Below are positions 9,511 through 17,615 of a stretch of DNA of 64,000 bases, in pieces. The stretch is from contig NZ_JAKVIL010000006.1 in the NCBI RefSeq assembly GCF_022601675.1, positions 1 through 64,000 on the forward strand, read 5' to 3'. Origin of the DNA: Ancylobacter gelatini. Its GTDB lineage: Bacteria; Pseudomonadota; Alphaproteobacteria; Rhizobiales; Xanthobacteraceae. A program made the position numbers and the translations under genes. The notes under the pieces are model-generated. The model was not told the origin of the DNA, made no database searches, and saw only the letters and a list, made by a program, of their open reading frames with translations. Every line of letters starts with the position of its first letter. The first letter of the stretch is position 1.

Positions 9511-10196
9511 ACGGCAACCGGATTCTCGTGGTGGACGACGAGCCGCAGATCCAGCGCTTCCTGCGCCCGGCCCTGTCGGCGGCGGGCTATGACGTGTTCG
9601 AGGCGGCGACCGGGGCCGAGGCGCTCAAGGCCGCCGCCACCACGGCGCCGGACCTCATCCTGCTCGATCTCGGCCTGCCGGACATGGACGGCAAGGAGGT
9701 GATCGCCCGGCTGCGCGGCTGGTCGCATGTGCCGATCATCATCCTGTCCGCGCGGGATCGCGAGGCCGAGAAGATCGCCGCGCTCGATCTCGGGGCGGAC
9801 GATTATGTTGAAAAGCCGTTCGGCATCGGCGAGCTCACCGCCCGCATCCGCACCGCGCTGCGCCACAAGAAGGGCGTCGAGGTCGAGGCCGAGCGCTACG
9901 CGGTCGACGGGCTCGATATCGACATGGTGCGCCGGCTGGTGACGCGCGGCGGCGAGCCTGTGAAGCTGACGCCCAAGGAATACGACCTCCTGACCCTTCT
10001 GGCCCGCCATGCCGGCCGCGTGGTGACGCACCGCACGCTGCTGACCTCGGTCTGGGGCCCCGCCCATGGCGAGGACCTGCATTACCTGCGCGTGTTCATC
10101 GGCCAGCTCCGCCAGAAGATTGAGCGCGATCCCGCCAATCCCGCGATCATCCGCACCGAGCCGGGCGTGGGCTATCGTTTCGCGGAGGCGGCCTGA
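9507..10196 (+). CDS. kdpE: Response regulator KdpE
   Basis: 229 residues: receiver domain (1-118) with phosphoacceptor Asp54 in LLDLGLPDMDG, acidic pocket DDE (10-12) and the conserved Lys in YVEKPF, then an OmpR-type winged helix (about 130-227). It is the partner of KdpD and the expected activator of this kdp operon. The four-base overlap with kdpD indicates coupled translation. I could not identify its binding site upstream of 2258. Confidence 0.96.
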   Translation: MNGNRILVVDDEPQIQRFLRPALSAAGYDVFEAATGAEALKAAATTAPDLILLDLGLPDMDGKEVIARLRGWSHVPIIILSARDREAEKIAALDLGADDYVEKPFGIGELTARIRTALRHKKGVEVEAERYAVDGLDIDMVRRLVTRGGEPVKLTPKEYDLLTLLARHAGRVVTHRTLLTSVWGPAHGEDLHYLRVFIGQLRQKIERDPANPAIIRTEPGVGYRFAEAA

Positions 10197-10371
10197 GCGG
10201 GCCACTCGCGCCGGTGGGTTTCGCGCTTCTGGCGGTTGCCGGCAAATCCCGAAGCATTCATAGTCGCTTGAAGAGGGCGGGCGCGGGCGGCCGCGCGTCG
10301 GCAGGGGCGAACGAGAATGGCATCGGCAAATCTTCCCCGTGGCGGGTTCGCGCGGGGGCGCGTGGCGACTC

Positions 10372-12078
10372 ATGGCGCGTAAACCTTCCAACATCATCTA
10401 CAGCGCGCCCGAGCGTCCGCCGCTGTTGACGCTGATCATCCTCGCATTCCAGCATGCCGTGCTGGCGCTGCTGTTCGTGGTCTATCCCATCGTCGCCGCC
10501 GCGGAGGCCGGGTTGTCCTTCGAGGACACGCAGGTGCTGATTACCGGCTGCGTCATCTTCATGGGCATCACCACCATGCTGGTGTGCTGGCCGCGCACCG
10601 GTTCCGGCGTACTGCTGGTGCAGCTTCCGAACCCGATGCATCTGCCGCTGGCGGTCCAGTCCCTCGGCCTCGGGGGCCCGGCGGCCTATGCCGGTACCAG
10701 CGTGCTCACCGCCTTCAGCCAGCTCGCGCTGACCCGTTTCATGGGCGCGCTGCGCTCGGTGTTTCCGCCGGAAGTCTGCGGCGTGGCCGTGACCATGATG
10801 GGCGTTGCGCTGGCCGCACCGGCCTTCCGCCGCGCCTTCAATCTCATCGAGGAGAGCGGCGGCGCGATCGACTACCGCTACCCGCTGGTAAGCTTCGTCA
10901 CCCTGGCGGTGATTGTCGCCCTCGCCATCTTCTCGCGGGGCATGCTGCGCCTGTTCGCGGTGGCGATCGGGGCGAGCCTGGGCTGGGGGCTGGCGGTGTA
11001 TTACGGCCTCACCCCCGACCACCCGGAATTCGACATCGCCGCGCTGCCGCTGGTCGATCTGCCGAATCTGCGCTGGCCGGGGCTGACCTTTTCCTGGGTC
11101 GCTGTGCCGGTCGCCATCATCACCGCCGTCGTCTCCGCCATCGACATGCTCGGCACCGTGGTCTCGATGCAGCGCATGGACGATGCCGACTGGCGGCGCG
11201 TCGACATGAACACGGCGGGCCGCGCCATCCGCGCCAACAGCATCGGCGATCTCGGTGCGGCGCTGGTGGGCGGCTTTGCCAGCGCCTCGTCCTCCGCCTC
11301 GATCGGCGTCGCCTTCGCCACCGGCACCACGGCGTGGCGGGTCGGCATCGCGGCGGGGATCATGGTGCTGGCTTCGGCGTTCTCGCCCCGGCTGATCGCG
11401 CTGCTGAGCGTCATTCCCTCCTCGGTGATCGGCGCGATCCTGCTGTATGCCGCCGCCTTCCTGATCGTCGCCGGCATGGACCTGATCCTGTCGCGGCGCA
11501 TGAGCGACCGGCGCATCTTCACGGTCGGCCTTTCCGTGCTGGCGGGCCTTGCGGTTGCGGTGCTGCCCGAACTGGTGGACGCGCTGCCGGACTGGATGCA
11601 TCCGATCTTCGAATCCCCGCTCTCGGTGGCGACGGGCTTTGCCATCGGCCTGAACCTGCTGTTCCGCATCGGCATCCGCCAGGAAGCGAGCGTGCCGGTG
11701 AAGCGGGACGACAACGCCTTCGAGACCGCGACCGATTTTCTGGAGCGGCAGGGCGACCTCTGGGGCGCGCGGCGCGACGTGGTGGCCACCGCCATTCCGC
11801 TCGCCGCCGAGGCCGCCGAGATGCTGCTCGACAACGACCTCGCCACCGGCGACGTCGAGATGCGGGCGCATTTCGACGAGATGAATTTCGACGTTTCGCT
11901 GCTCTATACCGGCGAGCCGATCGAGGTGCCGAGCCTGCGCCCCTCGCCGGAGGCTCTGCTGGGCGATGCCCATGAGGTGGCGCGCTTCGTCGGCTACATG
12001 CTGAGCAAGCGTGCGGACCGCCTGGTGCTCGGCCGCGAAGGCGAGCGCCAGGTGCTCACCCTGCGCATGGAGCATTGA
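10372..12078 (+). CDS. NCS2-type membrane protein with degenerate signature and C-terminal GHKL-like domain
   Basis: 568 residues from the ATG at 10372. Residues 20-432 form an NCS2 (nucleobase-ascorbate/xanthine/uracil permease) core: QH in the first helix (27-28), SAIDMLG (255-261) and GGFASASSSASIGV (300-313). The family signature [Q/E/P]-N-x-G-x4-T is here A309-S310-I-G-x4-T317, so the two substrate-site residues are lost. Residues 435-568 are an added cytoplasmic domain resembling the RsbW/SpoIIAB ATPase fold. It has AAEAAEMLLDND near the N box and a REGERQVLTLRM end that aligns by eye with REGGRNVVTLHF in the kinase encoded 0.5 kb downstream, but it lacks the DxG nucleotide motif. The next genes encode a STAS protein and that kinase. 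A sensor role is inferred; a working purine permease remains possible. Confidence 0.8.
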   Translation: MARKPSNIIYSAPERPPLLTLIILAFQHAVLALLFVVYPIVAAAEAGLSFEDTQVLITGCVIFMGITTMLVCWPRTGSGVLLVQLPNPMHLPLAVQSLGLGGPAAYAGTSVLTAFSQLALTRFMGALRSVFPPEVCGVAVTMMGVALAAPAFRRAFNLIEESGGAIDYRYPLVSFVTLAVIVALAIFSRGMLRLFAVAIGASLGWGLAVYYGLTPDHPEFDIAALPLVDLPNLRWPGLTFSWVAVPVAIITAVVSAIDMLGTVVSMQRMDDADWRRVDMNTAGRAIRANSIGDLGAALVGGFASASSSASIGVAFATGTTAWRVGIAAGIMVLASAFSPRLIALLSVIPSSVIGAILLYAAAFLIVAGMDLILSRRMSDRRIFTVGLSVLAGLAVAVLPELVDALPDWMHPIFESPLSVATGFAIGLNLLFRIGIRQEASVPVKRDDNAFETATDFLERQGDLWGARRDVVATAIPLAAEAAEMLLDNDLATGDVEMRAHFDEMNFDVSLLYTGEPIEVPSLRPSPEALLGDAHEVARFVGYMLSKRADRLVLGREGERQVLTLRMEH

Positions 12079-12237
12079 GGGCATGCGGCCGGCGCCTTCG
12101 CGGGAGCGGTTCCCGCGCTTGCGTGTCCGCGGCTTTCTCGGGTAATTCTGGCGCTCACGTCCGGGCCCGTTCCGCACAGGTCCCGGGCGTCAACGGGCGC
12201 GGTACGCGCGTTTCGGCGCAGATGGTTCGGAGTTTCG

Positions 12238-12570
12238 ATGCAGATAGACCGTTCCATTGAGAATGCCGTCATGATCACGACGGTGAAGGGCCGGCTGGAC
12301 AGCTCCAGCGCCCAGCGGCTCGATGAGGTTCTGGCGGTGATCCCGGAGGGTAGCAATGGCGTCCTCCTCGATTTCGCCGAGCTGGTGTTCATTTCGTCGG
12401 CGGGTCTGCGGGTGGTGCTGAAGGCGGCGAAGCTCGCGCGTGGCGCCAGCATTCCGCTGGCCGTGTGCAGCCTTAGCCCACAGGTGCACGAGGTGTTCGA
12501 GGTGAGCGGTTTCTCCGCCCTCATCCCCATCCACCAGAGCCGCGAAACCGCGCTGGTGGCGTTGACCTAG
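12238..12570 (+). CDS. STAS-domain anti-sigma factor antagonist (RsbV/SpoIIAA-like)
   Basis: 110 residues, a single STAS domain. The phosphorylation loop reads VFISSAGLRVVL (50-61); Ser54 aligns with the serine phosphorylated in SpoIIAA/RsbV, with Ser53 in place of the usual Asp before it. In partner switching the unphosphorylated form binds an anti-sigma kinase and releases its target. The gene begins 159 bases after the NCS2-type gene and 35 bases before an RsbW-like kinase gene, and a PP2C phosphatase lies 5 kb away, so the three roles of a partner switch are present. The target sigma factor is not in the window. Confidence 0.9.
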   Translation: MQIDRSIENAVMITTVKGRLDSSSAQRLDEVLAVIPEGSNGVLLDFAELVFISSAGLRVVLKAAKLARGASIPLAVCSLSPQVHEVFEVSGFSALIPIHQSRETALVALT

Positions 12571-12605
12571 CCGCGCGCCGTCAGGGCGATGTCGAGGGCG
12601 GAGAC

Positions 12606-13043
12606 ATGATCGACAACGGGATCGACATCCGCCTCGTCAACGACCTCTCGGAAATGGACCGTCTCGGCGCCGCGCTGGACGCCTATGCCGATGCGGCCGA
12701 TCTGCCGGCGCGGGTCGCCTTCAATGTCAGCCTCGCCGTCGACGAGTTCGTGAGCAACGCGATCAACCATGGCTATGCCGACGGTCGGCGTGGCGAGATC
12801 GCGGTGAAGGTCGCGCGCGAGGACGGAAGGCTGACGCTGGTGATCTGCGACGACGGCGATGCCTTCGATCCCTTCACCGCCCCTCCACCGGACCTTGACG
12901 CCTCGATCGAGGACCGCCGCATCGGCGGGCTCGGCGTGCATCTGGTACGCCGCTTCGCCGACGGCTCCGCCTATGCGCGCGAGGGCGGGCGCAACGTGGT
13001 GACGCTGCATTTCGACCTGCAAGGCGCGGATACCCCCCACTAA
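12606..13043 (+). CDS. RsbW-like serine kinase / anti-sigma factor
   Basis: 145 residues forming one GHKL ATPase domain. The N box is DEFVSNAINHG (46-56, Glu47 and Asn51), the G1 region is CDDGDAFDP (81-89), and the G2 region is IGGLGVHLVRRFAD (106-119). It has the size and layout of RsbW/SpoIIAB anti-sigma kinases, which phosphorylate their STAS antagonist. Its partner is presumably the STAS protein encoded just upstream. Unlike the C-terminal tail of the neighbouring NCS2 protein it keeps the ATP motifs, so it is likely active. Its 3' end faces that of the Na/Pi gene at 13056. Confidence 0.9.
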   Translation: MIDNGIDIRLVNDLSEMDRLGAALDAYADAADLPARVAFNVSLAVDEFVSNAINHGYADGRRGEIAVKVAREDGRLTLVICDDGDAFDPFTAPPPDLDASIEDRRIGGLGVHLVRRFADGSAYAREGGRNVVTLHFDLQGADTPH

Positions 13044-13055
13044 GGGGAGGTCCGG

Positions 13056-14660
13056 TCAGTCGGTGGCGGTGGCGCGGCGGGCCTGGCTGAGGTCGTTCAC
13101 CAGTCGCCGCGCCAGCCAGACGATGCGCTCGAACAGCACCGTCATGCGGAACAGTGCGTTCTGGGCCTCGGCGCCGACATCCTCCTGCGACGACAGGCGC
13201 AGCCGCAGATCCTCCATCAGCTTGTCGCGGTGGCCGAGCAGGCTGAGAACCATCTCGGGATCGTCCGCCGCCGGGTCCTCGGCGTGGTCGGCCACGGTGC
13301 CGAGCAAGGCGTGCAGCGCCTCGACCAGCCGTCCGGCGGCGGGCATCGCGCGCGCATCGGCATGGGCATCGGCAAGTTCCGCCAGCGCCTCATGCAGCGC
13401 GCTGGCATTGGCGGCGGCGTCTTCCAGCAACAGGGCGGTGGCGACCTGAGGGCGGGTCGGCTGGTTATCGAGCAGCGAGGCGAGATAGGCGCGGATCGCC
13501 CCCGCCAGCGTCACGCCGGCGGTGCGCAGCACGGCGGGGGAGGGGGCGGAAAGGTCCGGCTCGTCGCGTATATGGTCCAGCATCTGCGGCAGCCGCGCGC
13601 TGAGCCGGCCGAGCTCGTGCAAAGTCAGGTCGAGCGCGGCGGCCGGGTCGTTTAGCGCCTCGCGCATCAGATAGGCGGGTTGCGCCAGCGTCTCGACCGC
13701 GGGAACCGGCATCAGGCGCAGCATCAGTCGCCGCGTCGGCTCCTCGATCAGGCTCGCCCCGGCCGCGCCGACGATCTGCGCCAGCAGGAACAGAATGGCG
13801 AGCTGCCCGTCGGGCGGGCCGCCGGCCCACCCCAGCACGCTGGCGCCCGGTCCCGGATAGAGCGCGGCAAAGATCGCGACGGCGGCGAGGAACAGCGCGC
13901 CGATGCCCTTCTGCACCACCTGCAGCGCGAAGGTCAGGCGGCCGGCGGTGGTCTCGCCGGGGATCAGTACGGCATTGTTGATCATGCCGGCGGCATTGGC
14001 GCCCGCGACCAGAGGCAGGGCGGCCGGCAGGTCGAGCAGCCCGCCGCTCATGGCCGCGACCGCGATGGCCGCCGACACCGACGAGGATTGCGCGATGCAG
14101 GAGAACGCCGCGCCGATTAATGCGAGCACCAGCGGCTGCTCGAGCGCGGCTTCCCACCAGGGCAGGTGCATCAGCCCGTCGCGAATCGGGCCGACGGCGA
14201 GCGCGACCAGATGCATGCCAAACAGCAGCATGGCGGCGCCGAGAGCGGCTTCCATGGCATGCTTGAGGCTCTCGCGCTTCACCAGCTTGAAATAGCTGGC
14301 GAAACCGGCGAGGCCGATGACGATGCCGGCGGCGATCGAGGTGTCGAGGGCCACGATCAGCGGCAGCAGTGCCGTGCCGACATTGGCCCAGACCGGCGCC
14401 AGCAGAACCACGCTGCCGGTAAGGATACCGGCCCGCACGAACGACACCACGATCCAGGAGACCGCCGTCGAGCTCTGGGTCACCGCGCCGGCGATGGTGC
14501 CGCCGATCGCGCAGCTCAGCCGGCCGCGCAGTGCGCGCGCAAAGGCCGCGCGCGCGCGCCGGCCCATGAGCGGCACGAGATTGGCGGAGAGCGCCCGCAC
14601 GCCGATGAAGAACAGGCCGAGCCCGGCGAAGAGCTCGGAAATCGTAGCAAGCGCACTCAA
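13056..14660 (-). CDS. Na/Pi cotransporter family protein with PhoU-like C-terminus
   Basis: 534 residues. Residues 1-310 contain two inverted Na/Pi-cotransporter repeats marked by GAVTQSSTAVSWIVVSF (about 58-74) and CIAQSSSVSAAIAVA (about 187-201); the QSS motifs are the family hallmark. The C-terminal 200 residues are helical and PhoU-like. Such proteins move phosphate with sodium, often outward in bacteria. It lies on the opposite strand between the two halves of a partner-switching signalling set. The 182 bases after its start show only promoter-like DNA. Phosphate specificity is from family knowledge, not sequence proof. Confidence 0.85.
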   Translation of the reverse strand: MSALATISELFAGLGLFFIGVRALSANLVPLMGRRARAAFARALRGRLSCAIGGTIAGAVTQSSTAVSWIVVSFVRAGILTGSVVLLAPVWANVGTALLPLIVALDTSIAAGIVIGLAGFASYFKLVKRESLKHAMEAALGAAMLLFGMHLVALAVGPIRDGLMHLPWWEAALEQPLVLALIGAAFSCIAQSSSVSAAIAVAAMSGGLLDLPAALPLVAGANAAGMINNAVLIPGETTAGRLTFALQVVQKGIGALFLAAVAIFAALYPGPGASVLGWAGGPPDGQLAILFLLAQIVGAAGASLIEEPTRRLMLRLMPVPAVETLAQPAYLMREALNDPAAALDLTLHELGRLSARLPQMLDHIRDEPDLSAPSPAVLRTAGVTLAGAIRAYLASLLDNQPTRPQVATALLLEDAAANASALHEALAELADAHADARAMPAAGRLVEALHALLGTVADHAEDPAADDPEMVLSLLGHRDKLMEDLRLRLSSQEDVGAEAQNALFRMTVLFERIVWLARRLVNDLSQARRATATD

Positions 14661-14842
14661 CGCACAACACCCGATGGGTCAGGAGGACGATCTGGCGGGG
14701 GCCGATCCCATGTCGGCGCGCCGGATCACCCGGGAAGGATTAGCAATCGCTGCGCCAAGCGTGGCAGGCGGCGCCTCCGGTGATGTGCAACTTGCGTATG
14801 ACGATCTGACGACAGACCCGTGAAGGCACCCGCGCGCGCCGA

Positions 14843-15217
14843 CTATTCCGGGAGGCCGAGCTGCGCCCGGATTTTCCCGAGCAGGCGCGGCAGGTCCACC
14901 GGTTTGGTGTCGAAATCATCGCAGCCGGCCGCCAGCGCGTCCTCGCGGTCCTGCGCCATGGCGTGGGCGGTGAGGGCGATCACCGGGATGGCGGTGGTTT
15001 CCGGGTTCGCCTTCAGCCGCCGGGTCGCCTCCCAGCCATCGAGCACCGGCAGGCTCATATCCATGAGAATGAGATCGGGCTTGCCGGCGAGGGCGAGGTC
15101 CACGCCCTCCTGCCCGTTCACCGCGACGGCGACCTCGAAGCCATTGCGCGACAGCCGGCGCGAGAGCATGTCGCGGTTCAGTTCGTTGTCCTCGACCAGC
15201 AGAATGCGGCTCATCAT
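14843..15217 (-). CDS. Single-domain response regulator (CheY/DivK-like)
   Basis: 124 residues, a receiver domain only. It has the acidic pair in VEDNELNRD (8-16), phosphoacceptor Asp53 in MDMSLPVLDG, Thr83 in ALTAH and Lys105 in DTKPVD. The first ATG at 15217 overlaps the TGA of the hybrid kinase gene (ATGA), so it is translationally coupled to it and is probably its output or a phosphate sink. There is no output domain. It resembles DivK-type shuttle regulators; its downstream partner is unknown. Confidence 0.92.
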   Translation of the reverse strand: MMSRILLVEDNELNRDMLSRRLSRNGFEVAVAVNGQEGVDLALAGKPDLILMDMSLPVLDGWEATRRLKANPETTAIPVIALTAHAMAQDREDALAAGCDDFDTKPVDLPRLLGKIRAQLGLPE

Positions 15218-17577
15218 GCCTCCTCCGTAACGATGCGCCCGGTCACGCCGTGCCCGGCGATCGCCGCCAGCGCTGCGCCAAGCGTGCCGATCGGCTGCGC
15301 GCTCTTGCTCAGGATCAGCAGCGTGTTGCGGGCGAGGAAGTTGCGCTCCTCGGCCGTCAGCTCCTTGGCGGTGAGCACCACGATGGGCAGCTCGGTGAAT
15401 TTCGGCATGCCGCGCACCCGCTCCAGGAATTCCATCCCGTCCATCACCGGCATCATCAGATCGAGCAGGATCAGCGCCGGGCGCGGATTGGCCGCGAGCC
15501 ACTCCAGCGCCTCGCGCCCATTGCCGGCCTCCGCGACCTCGATGCCGAGATCCTCGATGGTGGTGCGCACCATGGCGCGCACATCGGCGTCGTCATCGAC
15601 CACGAGAATCGGGGTCTCGCTTGCGGTGGGCGCGAATTTGTGGATGAGCGCCAGCAGCCGCTGCCGGTCGATCGGCTTGGTCATGTATTCGGAGGCGCCG
15701 AGCGAATAGCCGAGGGTGCGGTCGTCGACGATGGTGAGCATGATCACCGGAATATGGTCGAGCGCGGGATCGGACTTCATGATGCCGAGCACCGACCAGC
15801 CGTCGATCTTGGGCATCATCACGTCGAGCGTCACGATGTCCGGCGGCTCGCGGCGCATGATCTCCAGCGCCTCGTGGCCATCATGGGCGTGGATGAGGTG
15901 GTAGCCCTCCTTGCCCAGCGTGGCGGCCAGCACCTCGTGCACCGCCGCGTCGTCATCCACCACCAGAACGGTGATGGCGCCATGGCGCACCTTGTCGAGC
16001 GCGCTCGGCTCCGGCAGGTCCTCGGGCGTGGCGACGGCGCGGCCCGCGACTTCCTGCGGCAGGCGGATGGTGAAGGTCGCGCCTTCGCCGGGGGCGCTGG
16101 CCACCTCGATGGTGCCGCCGAGCATGGCGACGAAATGCTTGGTGATGGTGAGGCCGAGCCCGGTGCCGCCGAAATTGCGCGTGGTCGAGGCGTCGGCCTG
16201 GGTGAAGGCCTGGAACAGCCGGCCCATCTGCTCCTCGCTCATGCCGATGCCGCTGTCGCGGACCGAAAGCCGCACTTCCTCGCCGCCATCCGCGGTGGGA
16301 ATGCGGGCCAGCGCCAGCGTCACCTTTCCTTCCTTGGTGAACTTGGCGGCGTTGCTCAAGAGGTTGATCAGGCTTTGCTTGAGCTTGGTCAGGTCGGTGC
16401 GCACCGAGCCGATGTCGGACGGACACTCGATGACGAGGCTGTTGGCGTTCTTCTTCATCATGGGCGAGACGATGGTCTTCACCTCGTCCACCAGCCGGGT
16501 CAGGAAAACCTGCTCCAGATACACGTCCATGCGGCCTGCCTCGATCTTGGACAGATCGAGAATGTCGTTGATCAGGCCCAAAAGGTGCTTGCCCGCGCCC
16601 TGGATTTTTTCGAGGTCGGCGACGAGGGCGTCGTTGCCGTCGTCGCGCGCGTCCTCCTGCAGGATTTCGCTGTAGCCGATGATGGCATTGAGCGGGGTGC
16701 GCAGCTCGTGGCTCATATTGGCGAGGAAGGCGCTCTTGACCTGGCTGGCGGATTCCGCCGCCTCCTTGGCCTCGCGCAGTTCGTCCTCCATGCGCACGCG
16801 GTCGCTGATATCCGAGACCGTGGCGATGATGGAGGGGTCGTGCATGAAGTCGAGCGCGCCGCCGAACACCATGGTGTAGCAGGTGGAGCCATCCTCCTTG
16901 CGGAACGAGAATTCCTGCGGCCCGTTCGGCAGGCGGCCCATGACGTCGCCGAACTCGCGTCCCTTCTCGGGGTCGTCCAGCAGCCCTTCGATCGACTTGC
17001 CGATGAACTGGGCGGCATCCTTGCGGAACATGCGGGCGAAGCACGGGTTCACATGGCGGATGACGCGGCTCGGCCATGCGACGATGACGAGGCCGACCGG
17101 CGCGGCGCCGTCGATCTGGCGCAGACGCTCTTCCTCATCCTTCAGCCGCTGCTCGGCGCGCTTGCGCTCAGTGATGTCGGTGTAGATCGCGATGAAGCCG
17201 CCGCCGGGGATCGGGTCGCGCCGCACTTCCAGCACCTTGCCGTCCGGGCGGACGCGTTCGAACTGGTGGGAATGGTCCAGTTCCTTGAGTCGCTTCTCCA
17301 GCAGCACCTCGACATCGGCATCGCCGAACTCGCCCCGGCCGTGCAGGTAGCGGATATAGTCGGAAAAGGTGTGCTCAGTGCCGAGAAACTCATCCGGCAT
17401 GTTGAGATATTCGCGGAACAACGCGTTCCATGTCACCAGCCGGTGCTGGTCGTCATACATGGCGACGCCCTGCGCCATGTTCTCCAGCGTGGCGCGAAGC
17501 AGCGCGAGTTCGCGCCCGCTGGCGGCGTCCGGCACCAGGTCCTCGGGCTTCGCCACCCGTCCGATCTCGGTTCCCAT
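15214..17577 (-). CDS. Hybrid sensor histidine kinase: two PAS, HisKA, ATPase, two receivers
   Basis: 787 residues from the ATG at 17577, preceded by a GGGGGA ribosome site. Order: a PAS domain (about 25-137), a second PAS (about 150-262), a dimerisation domain with His290 in ANMSHELRTPLNAIIGY, an ATPase domain with N box LINLLSNAAKF (403-413) and G2 GGTGLGLTITK (470-480), a receiver with Asp585 in LDVMMPKIDGW, and a second receiver with Asp706 in LDLMMPVMDG. The open frame extends further upstream but would run into the phosphatase gene. No membrane helix is seen, so it is cytosolic and may sense through PAS. It is the middle gene of a three-gene operon that starts with a PP2C regulator. Confidence 0.93.
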   Translation of the reverse strand: MGTEIGRVAKPEDLVPDAASGRELALLRATLENMAQGVAMYDDQHRLVTWNALFREYLNMPDEFLGTEHTFSDYIRYLHGRGEFGDADVEVLLEKRLKELDHSHQFERVRPDGKVLEVRRDPIPGGGFIAIYTDITERKRAEQRLKDEEERLRQIDGAAPVGLVIVAWPSRVIRHVNPCFARMFRKDAAQFIGKSIEGLLDDPEKGREFGDVMGRLPNGPQEFSFRKEDGSTCYTMVFGGALDFMHDPSIIATVSDISDRVRMEDELREAKEAAESASQVKSAFLANMSHELRTPLNAIIGYSEILQEDARDDGNDALVADLEKIQGAGKHLLGLINDILDLSKIEAGRMDVYLEQVFLTRLVDEVKTIVSPMMKKNANSLVIECPSDIGSVRTDLTKLKQSLINLLSNAAKFTKEGKVTLALARIPTADGGEEVRLSVRDSGIGMSEEQMGRLFQAFTQADASTTRNFGGTGLGLTITKHFVAMLGGTIEVASAPGEGATFTIRLPQEVAGRAVATPEDLPEPSALDKVRHGAITVLVVDDDAAVHEVLAATLGKEGYHLIHAHDGHEALEIMRREPPDIVTLDVMMPKIDGWSVLGIMKSDPALDHIPVIMLTIVDDRTLGYSLGASEYMTKPIDRQRLLALIHKFAPTASETPILVVDDDADVRAMVRTTIEDLGIEVAEAGNGREALEWLAANPRPALILLDLMMPVMDGMEFLERVRGMPKFTELPIVVLTAKELTAEERNFLARNTLLILSKSAQPIGTLGAALAAIAGHGVTGRIVTEEA

Positions 17578-17615
17578 GTCCAATGTCCCCCTGCGCCGTT
17601 CGGAATGTGCGGGAA

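Noticed and set aside
12100-12115. Hairpin CGGGA-N5-TCCCG after the NCS2-type gene as terminator
   Set aside because: A five-base stem without a U run is too weak to claim, given the GC content.
14843-15502. An extended start for the single-domain response regulator
   Set aside because: The extra 95 codons are in another frame of the hybrid kinase; the ATGA overlap and receiver start support 15217.
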